The position numbers and the translations under genes were made by a program. Positions 56,659 to 64,000 of a DNA stretch of 64,000 nucleotides are shown piece by piece. This stretch comes from Pedobacter changchengzhani (GTDB lineage Bacteria > Bacteroidota > Bacteroidia > Sphingobacteriales > Sphingobacteriaceae), in assembly GCF_004354365.1 (NCBI RefSeq), contig NZ_SJCY01000003.1, positions 124,001-188,000 of the forward strand, in the 5' to 3' direction. Under the pieces are notes generated by a model, which made no database searches, was not told the origin of the DNA, and saw nothing but the letters and a program-made list of their open reading frames with translations. Each line of letters opens with the position of its first letter. The first letter of the stretch is position 1.

Positions 56659-57585
56659 TTAAATTTTACGCTCAATCAAAGTTACAATTTCGGTCAGTTC
56701 TTCTGGTTCAAACCAAGTTGTTTCTTCATCACGTCTAAACCAAGTCAACTGTCTTTTTGCAAATCTTCTGGTATTTTGCTTAATGCTGTTCACCGCTTCT
56801 GGTAACGTTATTTTGTCAGCTAAATAATCGAACAGTTCACTATATCCAACAGTGTTTAGCGCATTTAAATGCTTAAAATTAGAAAGAGATTTTACTTCAT
56901 CTAATAGGCCAATTTCCATCATTCTGTCCACACGTTCGTTAATTCGGCTATACAACACTGCTCGGTCGGTATTTAAACCAATTTTTATAATATTGAAAGA
57001 TCTTTCTTTTTTCGATGCAGACAGCATAGAAGAGAGTTTTTTTCCTGTCGATAAAAATACTTCAATGCCACGAATCATTCTTTGAGGATTATTTTGATCA
57101 ACCTTCTCAAAATATTCAGGGTCTATCTCCTTAAGTTGCTTTTGAATAGGTATGATCCCTTCTTCTTCAAATTTTCTATTTAATTCAGCTCGGATTGATA
57201 AGTCGATATCAGGTAATTTGTCTAATCCGTTTATAACAGCATTAATATATAAGCCCGAACCGCCTACCATAATGGCAATCTTGTGTGTTTCAAAAATATG
57301 ATCAATTATTTTGAGTGCTTCAACTTCAAAGTCGCCGGTACTAAATAATTTTTCAATTGAATGAGAATTAATAAAATGGTGTTTGGCAAGTGCAAGTTCA
57401 TTTAAACTAGGCTTTGCCGTGCCGATTTCCATTTCTTTAAAAAATTGTCTAGAATCCGCAGATACAATTTCTGTATTAAAGTATTTCGCTAATTTTATAG
57501 CTAATTCTGTCTTTCCTATCGCCGTGGGGCCAACAATTACGATGAGCGTTTTGCTTTTGATTTCCGAAACTTCCTCACTTTCCAT
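56659..57585 (-). CDS. miaA: tRNA dimethylallyltransferase
   Basis: 308 aa. P-loop IVGPTAIGKTELAI (near 17-30), the DSRQFFKEMEIGTAKPS motif that binds A37 of the tRNA, and a C-terminal RRFAKRQLTWFRRD. It adds the isopentenyl group to A37 of tRNAs reading UNN codons. Convergent with the GDSL gene. Confidence 0.95.
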   Translation of the reverse strand: MESEEVSEIKSKTLIVIVGPTAIGKTELAIKLAKYFNTEIVSADSRQFFKEMEIGTAKPSLNELALAKHHFINSHSIEKLFSTGDFEVEALKIIDHIFETHKIAIMVGGSGLYINAVINGLDKLPDIDLSIRAELNRKFEEEGIIPIQKQLKEIDPEYFEKVDQNNPQRMIRGIEVFLSTGKKLSSMLSASKKERSFNIIKIGLNTDRAVLYSRINERVDRMMEIGLLDEVKSLSNFKHLNALNTVGYSELFDYLADKITLPEAVNSIKQNTRRFAKRQLTWFRRDEETTWFEPEELTEIVTLIERKI

Positions 57586-57659
57586 TTTAATTTATTAAAA
57601 TAAAAGCTGCCAAATATAAATCTGACAGCTCCTTTGAATTTTTTTAGTTTATTTAAACT

Positions 57660-58307
57660 TTAGTAATCTTCTTTTCCATTAGTTTCTTCAAAATCTTCAT
57701 CGTCTGAGAATTCATCTCCAAAACCATCTTCATCTTCCGCTTCGTCCTCAGTATCTCTGTTTTGAGTATTAATGCCCATTTCGCCCATAGCTTCCAATTC
57801 ATCAGTATCTTCAGGTACAAAATTTAATTCATTTAAAAAATCAAATTCACCGACAGCTTCAGAACCTGCACTAACTTCTGCCTTAGCACTGTTCAAATCC
57901 ATCACTTTTGGCGCGTCGCCAATACTTCTGGTTAGAAACGGATATTGAATGCTTGGATCAGCATCTAAAATAATTTTAATTAACTCGACATGAAAATCAT
58001 AAGGTCGATCAAAATTATAGATGTAATAAAATTTTTGGTGCGGGTCTTCAATAAAGCTGCTCAATTTTGAGTTTTCCATTAAAACTACACGATCTTTTTT
58101 TCTATCGCTTGGTAAATAGGCTATTTCATCACCTTTAAGCCAATTATCCGTGCTTACATAAAACGATGAAGACTTTTCTGCATTGTATCCTATAGATTTA
58201 TGCAAAGCTCTATGTAGATCTTCAAATGTTTGATTTGATTTGATGTCGATTTCTCTCACAACATCATCAAAATCTTCAAAAGAAATTTTAAATTTATAAA
58301 TAGCCAT
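57660..58307 (-). CDS. Plasmid pRiA4b ORF-3-like domain protein
   Basis: 215 aa. N-terminal domain (about 1-120; IYKFKISFEDFDDVVREIDI, then FEDLHRALHKSIGY) matches the pRiA4b ORF-3 family, whose function is not established. The C-terminal tail (about 150-215) is extremely Glu/Asp-rich and ends in ETNGKEDY. No mobile element is visible around it despite the plasmid-derived family name. Located between miaA and the CCA-adding enzyme. Confidence 0.8.
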   Translation of the reverse strand: MAIYKFKISFEDFDDVVREIDIKSNQTFEDLHRALHKSIGYNAEKSSSFYVSTDNWLKGDEIAYLPSDRKKDRVVLMENSKLSSFIEDPHQKFYYIYNFDRPYDFHVELIKIILDADPSIQYPFLTRSIGDAPKVMDLNSAKAEVSAGSEAVGEFDFLNELNFVPEDTDELEAMGEMGINTQNRDTEDEAEDEDGFGDEFSDDEDFEETNGKEDY

Positions 58308-58417
58308 TATTAAAATTTGGAAACGTAAAAATATAGTTAATTTGCATCAACGCAAAGAAGAAATACAAGCAAAATGTATTAAAATTATAGTGCGCCTTGC
58401 TTGAGGTAAAAACTAAA

Positions 58418-59824
58418 TTATCTATTAACGGGATTTAAGCCCATTTGTTTTGCAAAATGAAGCATAAAATTAAATGCTTCATCATAATTATTTGAAATCT
58501 CACCTTCTAAAATTGCTTCGCGAATGGCGTTTTTTATTAGGCCAACTTCTTTGCCTGCAAGTATGTTAAAGGTTTGCATAATATTATCGCCAGTTATTGG
58601 CGGTTGCCAATTGCGCAATTGGTCACGTTCTTCAACATCTTTTAACTTTTGTTTTACGAGTTCGAAGTTGTTGCGGTATTTAGTTTTTTTATATTCGTTT
58701 TTGGTCGTTACATCTGCATTGCAAAGCAACATTAAGCTCTCTATTTCTTCGCCAGCATCAAACAGTAAGCGCCTAACAGCAGAATCAGTAACGGTATCTT
58801 GCGCTAAAACAATAGGCCGAAGATGTAATTGAACAAGTTTTTGCACCAATTTCATCTTCTCGTTCATAGGTAATTTCAGTTCGTTAAAAATTTTTGGCAC
58901 CATCCTGGCGCCTTTGTCTTCATGCCCGTGAAAAGTCCAGCCATGGCCTTCTTCGAAACGTTTGGTTGCGGGTTTGGCAATATCGTGCAAAATTGAGGCC
59001 CAGCGCAACCATAAATCATCCGTGGTTAAACAAATATTATCTAAAACTTCTAAGGTGTGGTAAAAATTATCTTTATGGGCTTTTCCTTTAATAATTTCTA
59101 CACCAAATAAGTTTGCCATTTGAGGAAAAATAATATGCAGTAAACCCGTATCAAAAAGTAATTTAAAACCAACTGATGGCTTTTTCGATAAAATGATTTT
59201 GTTCATCTCATCGGTAATCCTTTCTTTTGAAACGATTTGTATTCGCTCTTTTTGAAGTTTAATTGCCTCAATGGCTTCATTATCAATTTTAAAATTGAGT
59301 TGAGAAGCAAAGCGAATTGCCCTCATCATGCGCAAGGGATCGTCAGAAAAAGTTAATTTCGCATCCTGTGGTGTGCGTATAAGTTTATTTTCTAAATCAT
59401 CTAATCCATTAAAAGGATCAAGTAATTTGCCGTAATCTTGTGCGTTTAAGTTTATGGCTAAAGCATTTATGGTAAAATCTCTCCTAATTTGATCATCCTC
59501 CAAAGTACCATCTTCAACAATTGGTTTGCGAGATTCTAATCGATAAGATTCTTTTCTTGCGCCAACAAATTCTATTTCTAAATCTTGGTATTTAACGTTT
59601 GCTGTTCCGAAATTTTTAAAAACTGCCACTTTTGCGTTAAGCTTTTTACCTACAGCTTCGGCAAATTCTATTCCACCGCCAATTACCACTACATCGATAT
59701 CTTTTGACGGGCGTTTTAAAAAAAGATCGCGAACAAAGCCACCGATTACATAAGCTTTGGTATTGTTTTTATCGGCAATTGCCGATAAGGTTTTAAATAT
59801 TGGGTTTTGTAGGTATTGTTGCAT
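58418..59824 (-). CDS. cca: CCA-adding enzyme with HD domain
   Basis: 468 aa tRNA nucleotidyltransferase. N-terminal polymerase head with GGFVRDLFL and the DIDVVV metal-binding Asp pair (near 27-45), then [13 protein letters not shown] and LMMRAIRF-like [17 protein letters not shown] domain near 270-290 ([16 protein letters not shown]). It adds or repairs the 3' CCA of tRNAs; in this cluster only tRNA-Tyr visibly encodes CCA, which makes the enzyme necessary. Confidence 0.93.
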   Translation of the reverse strand: MQQYLQNPIFKTLSAIADKNNTKAYVIGGFVRDLFLKRPSKDIDVVVIGGGIEFAEAVGKKLNAKVAVFKNFGTANVKYQDLEIEFVGARKESYRLESRKPIVEDGTLEDDQIRRDFTINALAINLNAQDYGKLLDPFNGLDDLENKLIRTPQDAKLTFSDDPLRMMRAIRFASQLNFKIDNEAIEAIKLQKERIQIVSKERITDEMNKIILSKKPSVGFKLLFDTGLLHIIFPQMANLFGVEIIKGKAHKDNFYHTLEVLDNICLTTDDLWLRWASILHDIAKPATKRFEEGHGWTFHGHEDKGARMVPKIFNELKLPMNEKMKLVQKLVQLHLRPIVLAQDTVTDSAVRRLLFDAGEEIESLMLLCNADVTTKNEYKKTKYRNNFELVKQKLKDVEERDQLRNWQPPITGDNIMQTFNILAGKEVGLIKNAIREAILEGEISNNYDEAFNFMLHFAKQMGLNPVNR

Positions 59825-59989
59825 GTTTATATTATCGTCATACTGTCCTGAATTTTCGAGATCAGCACCTTGCTAAAATAAAAGACCCTAAAATAAATTC
59901 AGGGTGGCGAATTGATTTTTAAAGGTTTTGCGAAATTACTAAAAACAATTGTAGGTTCTTTAATTAAGTTACCGTTAACCATTTTAGCG

Positions 59990-60556
59990 TTACTTTCTAA
60001 TGAATTCAAATTGTCCGCCAGGAGATAATTTCATAATCGTGGATGGTGTTTTAACTGTGCGGCTCTCTTGCTCAAAATCTACCACATAATCAACATTTTC
60101 TTTAACTTCCTCGCTTAGATCATCAAAAAGCTTTGGTGAGGATTGGCCACTTAAATTTGCCGATGTAGAAACTATGGGTTTGCGAAAGCGTTGCAAAAGT
60201 TGCGTGCAAAAATCGTGTTTAACTATTCTCACGCCAACACTTCCATCGGTATTCATTACATTAGTTGCTAAGTTTTTTGCGCCCGATAAGATAATTGTTA
60301 GCGGGTTTTCGGCATATTCCATCAAATCATACGCAATTTCGGGTATTTCGTTAAAGTAACTCTGTAATTTACTATCTGTATCCAGTAAAATAATTAAACT
60401 TTTATCAGCTGGTCGGTTTTTAATTTTAAGTAATTTATCAACTGCTTCGGCATTTGTTGCATCACAGCCCAAACCCCAAATGGTATCGGTAGGATAGAGT
60501 ATTACCCCACCAGATTTTAAAATTTCTAAAGCTTTGTTAATTTCATCTCTAAGCAT
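59990..60556 (-). CDS. tsaC: YrdC/Sua5 family threonylcarbamoyl-AMP synthase
   Basis: 188 aa. YrdC fold with the N-terminal ILYPTDTIWGLGCDATN (near 19-35), a KxR-type KNRPADKSLIILL, and STSANLSGQ near 130. It makes threonylcarbamoyl-AMP from Thr, bicarbonate and ATP for t6A37 of ANN-reading tRNAs. Short form without the Sua5 C-domain. Confidence 0.92.
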   Translation of the reverse strand: MLRDEINKALEILKSGGVILYPTDTIWGLGCDATNAEAVDKLLKIKNRPADKSLIILLDTDSKLQSYFNEIPEIAYDLMEYAENPLTIILSGAKNLATNVMNTDGSVGVRIVKHDFCTQLLQRFRKPIVSTSANLSGQSSPKLFDDLSEEVKENVDYVVDFEQESRTVKTPSTIMKLSPGGQFEFIRK

Positions 60557-60682
60557 ATTGCAAAGGTAATTTTAATATCTAATAAGTGAAGATGGTTAAA
60601 GAAATGTAATAATAGCTAAACGATGAAAATTTTAGCTTTTTTAAACGTTATTGTATTTGGAAGTTTTTAACAGCGAAAAAAA

Positions 60683-61204
60683 ATGAAAACAGCAAATAAA
60701 TTGATTATGCTTATTACGGTTGTAATGGTATTTTCCGGATGTTCTAGCCTTCGAACTGCATCAGATTTTGATAGCAAAACCAATTTTTCTAATTTTAAAA
60801 CCTACGATTTTTACGAAAAAGGGATGGCCCGATTAAAGCTTAATGATTTAGATAAGCGGCGAATGGTAAATGCTATCGAAACGGAGATGGCGGCTAAAGG
60901 GTTTTCAAAATCGAGTAAACCAGATTTGTTGGTTAATTTGGTTGTTGTTGGGCGAGAAGTGAATGAAATTTATAATAATGCAGCAATGTGGGGTTGGCGT
61001 TATCCGTTTTGGGGAGGCAATATGGCAACAGTAAATCAATTTACAGAAGGGACTATAATTATTGATTTTTTAGATCCAATGCAGAAAAAACTAATTTGGC
61101 ACGGGTTAGGCCAAGGTTTTAATCTCGATAATTTTAATAAACGCGAAGAAAGAATGCAAAAAGGTGTAAATGAAATATTGGCTCAATATCCACCAAAGCA
61201 GTAA
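60683..61204 (+). CDS. DUF4136 lipoprotein
   Basis: 173 aa. Lipobox VFSGC with Cys at about 20, then the DUF4136 pattern DFDSKTNFSNFKTYDF and a later GTIIIDFLDPMQKKLIWHG. The family is periplasmic or outer-membrane-anchored and has no known function. Convergent with the glycosyltransferase gene, whose stop codon is 2 nt away. Confidence 0.88.
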   Translation: MKTANKLIMLITVVMVFSGCSSLRTASDFDSKTNFSNFKTYDFYEKGMARLKLNDLDKRRMVNAIETEMAAKGFSKSSKPDLLVNLVVVGREVNEIYNNAAMWGWRYPFWGGNMATVNQFTEGTIIIDFLDPMQKKLIWHGLGQGFNLDNFNKREERMQKGVNEILAQYPPKQ

Positions 61205-61206
61205 TT

Positions 61207-62424
61207 TTAGGGGGTTGAATTTTTTAAAAGTTCGATATAGCTCTCCATTAGTTGTTGTGTAACCAATTGGCTATCAAACTTCTTTACGAAATCCAATCCT
61301 TTTACTTTCATGTCTTTTTGTAATTCGGTAGATGATAGAATTTTGTTTATGGCTTTTGCGAGTTCGGCTGAATCGGTTGGCGAAACGTATAAACTATCTG
61401 GGCCACCGGCTTCTTCTAAACAAGAACCTGTTGCGGCAATAACTGGGATGCCAGAATACAACGCTTCTATTATCGGAATACCAAAACCCTCGTAAAAAGA
61501 TGGGTAAGCGAAGATGGTGGCCATTTGATAAATCCCTGGTAAATCGGCAAATGGTATGTTTTTAAGAAAGATGATGCTGTCTGCTAAACCAAGTTTGGCT
61601 ATTTCCTTTTCAACGGTTTTAAAATAACTGGTTTGTTTACCTATTACGACTAATTTATAATTGTTATCTACACTTTTAAGTGCTTGAACAATTAATTTTA
61701 GGTTTTTACGCTCCTCAATTGTGCCTACATTTAAAATGTACTTTTTAGGTAGATTATATGTTAATCGAATTTTATTTAATGCAATTTCAGCTAACGGAGT
61801 TTTAAAAATTTCATCGCAACTTTGATAAATAACTTCAATTTTATTTGGATTTACGCCGTATAAATCAACAATGTCGCTTTTCGTTTTTTCGCTAATGGCG
61901 ATAATTTTATCTGCGCGTTTGCAAGCCGATTTACTTTTCCATTCGTATAGTTTTCTATCTATAAATTTAAAATATTGAGGAAATCGCAAGAAGATTAAAT
62001 CGTGAATGGTAACAATTGATTTAACTTTGGTATGCTGAATCGCAAATGGAATTTCGTGACTTAAACCATGATAAATTTCAACTCGATCGTTAATCAGATC
62101 TTTGATAATATTAAAAGAACGCCATAAAAAACTGCCATTTTTTGGGAGCTTAAGCTTAACGTGCTCATTATTAAAAAAGGTATCAATTTGAAAACTAGAT
62201 TTTACTGTAGGCGTATAAACAAAATAATCATTTTTTGGGTATTTTGTTGCCAACTGCTCAATTAACGACCGACTGTAATTGCCGAGTCCGGTTAAGTTAT
62301 TTGCAGCACGCTTGCCATCGAAACCTATTTTGAGGTTAAAGCTTAAAGCCGAAAGACCAAAGCTTGATTGATCAAGTTCAGGACTTTCGGCTTTAAGAGT
62401 TTGCTTTTCGCTTTCAGCTTTCAC
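61207..62424 (-). CDS. Glycosyltransferase family 4/1-like, N-terminus encoded by repeat array
   Basis: 405 aa as read. The GT-B donor domain has NVGTIEERKNLKLIVQAL (about 235) and FAYPSFYEGFGIPIIEALYS (about 312), giving the EX7E motif. The acceptor domain begins IGFDGKRAANNLTGLGNYSR near residue 33. Relatives start just before this point, but no ATG, GTG or TTG is available there. The only start is a GTG at 62424 inside the heptad array, so residues 1-31 (MKAESEKQTLKAESPELDQ...) come from repeats. The frame is open back to the dapD stop codon. The sugar and acceptor are unknown; a polysaccharide role is likely. Confidence 0.85.
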   Translation of the reverse strand: MKAESEKQTLKAESPELDQSSFGLSALSFNLKIGFDGKRAANNLTGLGNYSRSLIEQLATKYPKNDYFVYTPTVKSSFQIDTFFNNEHVKLKLPKNGSFLWRSFNIIKDLINDRVEIYHGLSHEIPFAIQHTKVKSIVTIHDLIFLRFPQYFKFIDRKLYEWKSKSACKRADKIIAISEKTKSDIVDLYGVNPNKIEVIYQSCDEIFKTPLAEIALNKIRLTYNLPKKYILNVGTIEERKNLKLIVQALKSVDNNYKLVVIGKQTSYFKTVEKEIAKLGLADSIIFLKNIPFADLPGIYQMATIFAYPSFYEGFGIPIIEALYSGIPVIAATGSCLEEAGGPDSLYVSPTDSAELAKAINKILSSTELQKDMKVKGLDFVKKFDSQLVTQQLMESYIELLKNSTP

Positions 62425-62445
62425 CTTTATGCTTTTGGCTTAAAC
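62330..62445 (-). repeat. Inverted heptad array at the dapD / glycosyltransferase junction
   Basis: On the minus strand, starting at the dapD stop codon, AAGCNNA-type units (AAGCCAA, AAGCATA, AAGGTGA, AAGCTGA, AAGCGAA) run in phase. They are followed by AAGCCGAAAG, a palindromic turn (CTTGATCAATCAAG) and the complement CTTTCGGCTT, then TTTAAGC and TTTAACC. The second part is translated as the start of the glycosyltransferase. Confidence 0.8.
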
Positions 62446-63258
62446 CGCTACATTATTTTCTCTCAATGCATCATTTAGAGAAGTTTTTTTGTCTGTACTT
62501 TCTTTACGTTTCCCGATGATTAATGCACAAGGAACTTGATAATCTCCGGCAGGGAATTTTTTAGTATATGTACCGGGTATTACAACTGAACGCGCAGGAA
62601 CGACACCTTTGTATTCTATTGGAGTAGGGCCAGAAACATCAATAATTTTTGTCGATGCAGTTAAAACTACATTCGCACCCAAAACTGCTTCTCTTTCTAC
62701 TTTTACACCTTCAACAACAATTACTCTCGAACCTAAAAACGCATCATCTTCGATAATTACCGGTGATGCTTGTACAGGTTCTAAAACCCCGCCAATACCT
62801 ACGCCACCACTTAAATGCACGCGTTTTCCAATTTGTGCGCATGAACCAACTGTTGCCCAAGTATCAATCATTGTGCCTTCATCAACAAAAGCACCAATAT
62901 TTACATACGATGGCATCATGATTACGCCTTTTGCCAAAAATGAACCATAACGTGCACTTGCCATAGGCACAACACGCACACCAGTCTCTTGGTAGTCGGT
63001 TTTTAGCTCCATTTTATCGTGATAAACAAATGGACCAACTTTAATTTCTTTCATTTGGCGAATTGGGAAATATAAAATTACGGCTTTTTTTACCCATTCA
63101 TTAATTCCCCAAGAATTTAAAACTGGTTCGGCAACGCGAATTTCTCCCTTATCTAAGCGCATAATAACAGCTTCGATGGCTTCGCAATAGTTGCTGTACT
63201 GTAAAAGGGTTCTATCTTCCCAAGCAGCTTCAATTAATTTCTTTAAATCTGAATACAT
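62440..63258 (-). CDS. dapD: Tetrahydrodipicolinate N-succinyltransferase
   Basis: 272 aa. Left-handed beta-helix hexapeptide enzyme: VNIGAFVDEGTMIDTWATVG (near 120-139) and IGKRVHLSGGVGIGGVLEP, with the N-terminal helical domain typical of DapD. It succinylates tetrahydrodipicolinate in the lysine/meso-DAP pathway that feeds peptidoglycan. Start ATG at 63258. Confidence 0.95.
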   Translation of the reverse strand: MYSDLKKLIEAAWEDRTLLQYSNYCEAIEAVIMRLDKGEIRVAEPVLNSWGINEWVKKAVILYFPIRQMKEIKVGPFVYHDKMELKTDYQETGVRVVPMASARYGSFLAKGVIMMPSYVNIGAFVDEGTMIDTWATVGSCAQIGKRVHLSGGVGIGGVLEPVQASPVIIEDDAFLGSRVIVVEGVKVEREAVLGANVVLTASTKIIDVSGPTPIEYKGVVPARSVVIPGTYTKKFPAGDYQVPCALIIGKRKESTDKKTSLNDALRENNVAV

Positions 63259-63562
63259 GATGTTGTTAAATTTTACGCAAAATAAATGATTTTTTTCTAT
63301 TAAAGGGCTTTTTGTTTAAATGAAATGGTTTTAAAGGTGTAATCCATGGATTAAAAGATGCAAAATTTAAAATTCTGTTAAGGAATTTGATTCACGATTA
63401 TTGAGAACCGTCAAAATTTATTGGATCACTTATAATTTTTATATTAGCGGGATAAAATTTCTTGTAATTATTGAAAAACAGCAAGCTATGCATTTTAAAG
63501 CTAATTTAGAGACTCACAAAGTATTTTATCGAGAAAGTAGAAACAAAGTTGCAACCAATAAT
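63259..63562. other. Intergenic stretch with no recognised gene
   Basis: About 300 nt between divergent dapD and the partial gene at the right edge. AT-rich. An in-frame ATG at 63488 could extend the next gene by 25 codons, but that extension lacks signal-peptide character. No repeat or RNA was recognised. Confidence 0.5.
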
Positions 63563-64000
63563 ATGTTAAAAATATTCCAAATTTGGCTTGTGCTCGTTTT
63601 TTTATCGATGAATTCTTCTCTGCATGCTCAAGATTGTTATAAAAAAATAGAAATCTTATTGCGTGATTGTAGAGTACCAATTCATACTCTAAATTTTCAT
63701 CATAAAAGACTAGTAATTGAGACTGATTCTCTTCATTCAATAAATTATTCGAGGATAATTATCGAACCTTTTGACCATATCCTTATGGACTTAGACTACA
63801 GCAAAATTGATTCATTGCTTAATAGAAATTACATAGGTGTTGAAATTCTTTCCACTGTTAAGTCAAGCGAAACTTATGGCGCTTTATACAGTTATATGTT
63901 TAGCGATCCAGACGGAAATCTATATTTTGATAGATATGTCATTAAGCGTTGTGGTAACATGCCTTTCTTAATAAGGTATAGCTCAATTTTGGGGGGTAAT
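63563..64000 (+). CDS. Exported protein of unknown function, 3' end outside window
   Basis: 146 codons, open to the last base. Signal peptide MLKIFQIWLVLVFLSMNSSLHA followed by QDCYKKIEILLRDC. The mature part has several Cys and the stretch FSDPDGNLYFDRYVIKRCG. No family recognised. The start is chosen because it gives a proper signal peptide. Divergent from dapD. Confidence 0.7.
   Translation, partial: MLKIFQIWLVLVFLSMNSSLHAQDCYKKIEILLRDCRVPIHTLNFHHKRLVIETDSLHSINYSRIIIEPFDHILMDLDYSKIDSLLNRNYIGVEILSTVKSSETYGALYSYMFSDPDGNLYFDRYVIKRCGNMPFLIRYSSILGGN

Noticed and set aside
57660-58307. Plasmid or transposon remnant
   Set aside because: Only the domain name suggests it; there are no transposase, inverted repeats or composition change around it.

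Overview
The window looks like chromosomal DNA from an AT-rich member of the Bacteroidota, most likely the Sphingobacteriaceae (Pedobacter-like). This genus-level placement is inference from gene content and style, not from a database search. Supporting signs are Bacteroidota-type promoters (TTG, about 20 nt, TAnnTTTG) in front of rpsT, rplK and the tRNA-tuf cluster; general absence of Shine-Dalgarno sequences; an Oar-like TonB-dependent receptor; LytS/LytTR signalling; a fused acyltransferase-GNAT lipid enzyme; and a 6S-like RNA between zapA and rny.

Layout. 1-2300: 3' part of a LytS-type kinase, its LytTR regulator and a MazG-like pyrophosphohydrolase. 2301-6492: a MITE-like element, a SWIM-SNF2 helicase and hairpin repeats. 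6493-9218: an SDR-type reductase, thymidine kinase and an acidic unknown protein. 9219-15424: a 65-bp minisatellite and the rod-shape operon mreB-mreC-mreD-mrdA-rodA (minus strand). 15425-20673: purH, purN, an AI-2E family permease, rpsT, radC and a tiny membrane ORF. 20674-25908: pheT, a coiled-coil protein, zapA, 6S-like RNA and rny. 25920-35660: an Mpo1-like protein, an Oar-like receptor, two related acyltransferases (one fused to a GNAT domain), a helix-hairpin-helix protein and an acyl-CoA dehydrogenase. 35672-37936: a membrane-anchored unknown, rpsU, xerC and hpf. 38316-53621: the core information-processing cluster: a tRNA-Thr relic, tRNAs Thr, Tyr, Gly, Thr, tuf, tRNA-Trp, secE, nusG, an inserted toxin-like cassette, then rplK, rplA, rplJ, rplL, rpoB, rpoC. 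53685-63258: a DUF3467 protein, a FadL-like porin with a GDSL lipoprotein, miaA, a pRiA4b-ORF3-like protein, a CCA-adding enzyme, a YrdC/TsaC protein, a DUF4136 lipoprotein, a glycosyltransferase and dapD. The window ends inside an exported protein gene.

Most genes are housekeeping. The unusual content lies between them. At a dozen or so places, often starting at a stop codon, there are short arrays of degenerate 7-nt (sometimes 8-nt) units. Each locus uses its own word (for example AAGGTAG after rpoB, GATATGA between mreB and mreC, AAGCNNA after dapD). Several arrays are followed by their own inverted complement, so the transcript could fold into a long hairpin. One array is read in frame and forms about 31 N-terminal residues of a glycosyltransferase. 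Another supplies the stop codon of tdk and the start codon of the next gene. This heptad-satellite pattern is my best candidate for an undescribed system.

Three further points stand out. The only strong Shine-Dalgarno sequences I noticed are at rpsU, hpf and a short leader ORF before rplK. A 1.2-kb HExxH-protein/exported-protein cassette flanked by degenerate direct repeats splits nusG from rplK. A tRNA-Thr copy has had its anticodon arm replaced by a short palindrome.
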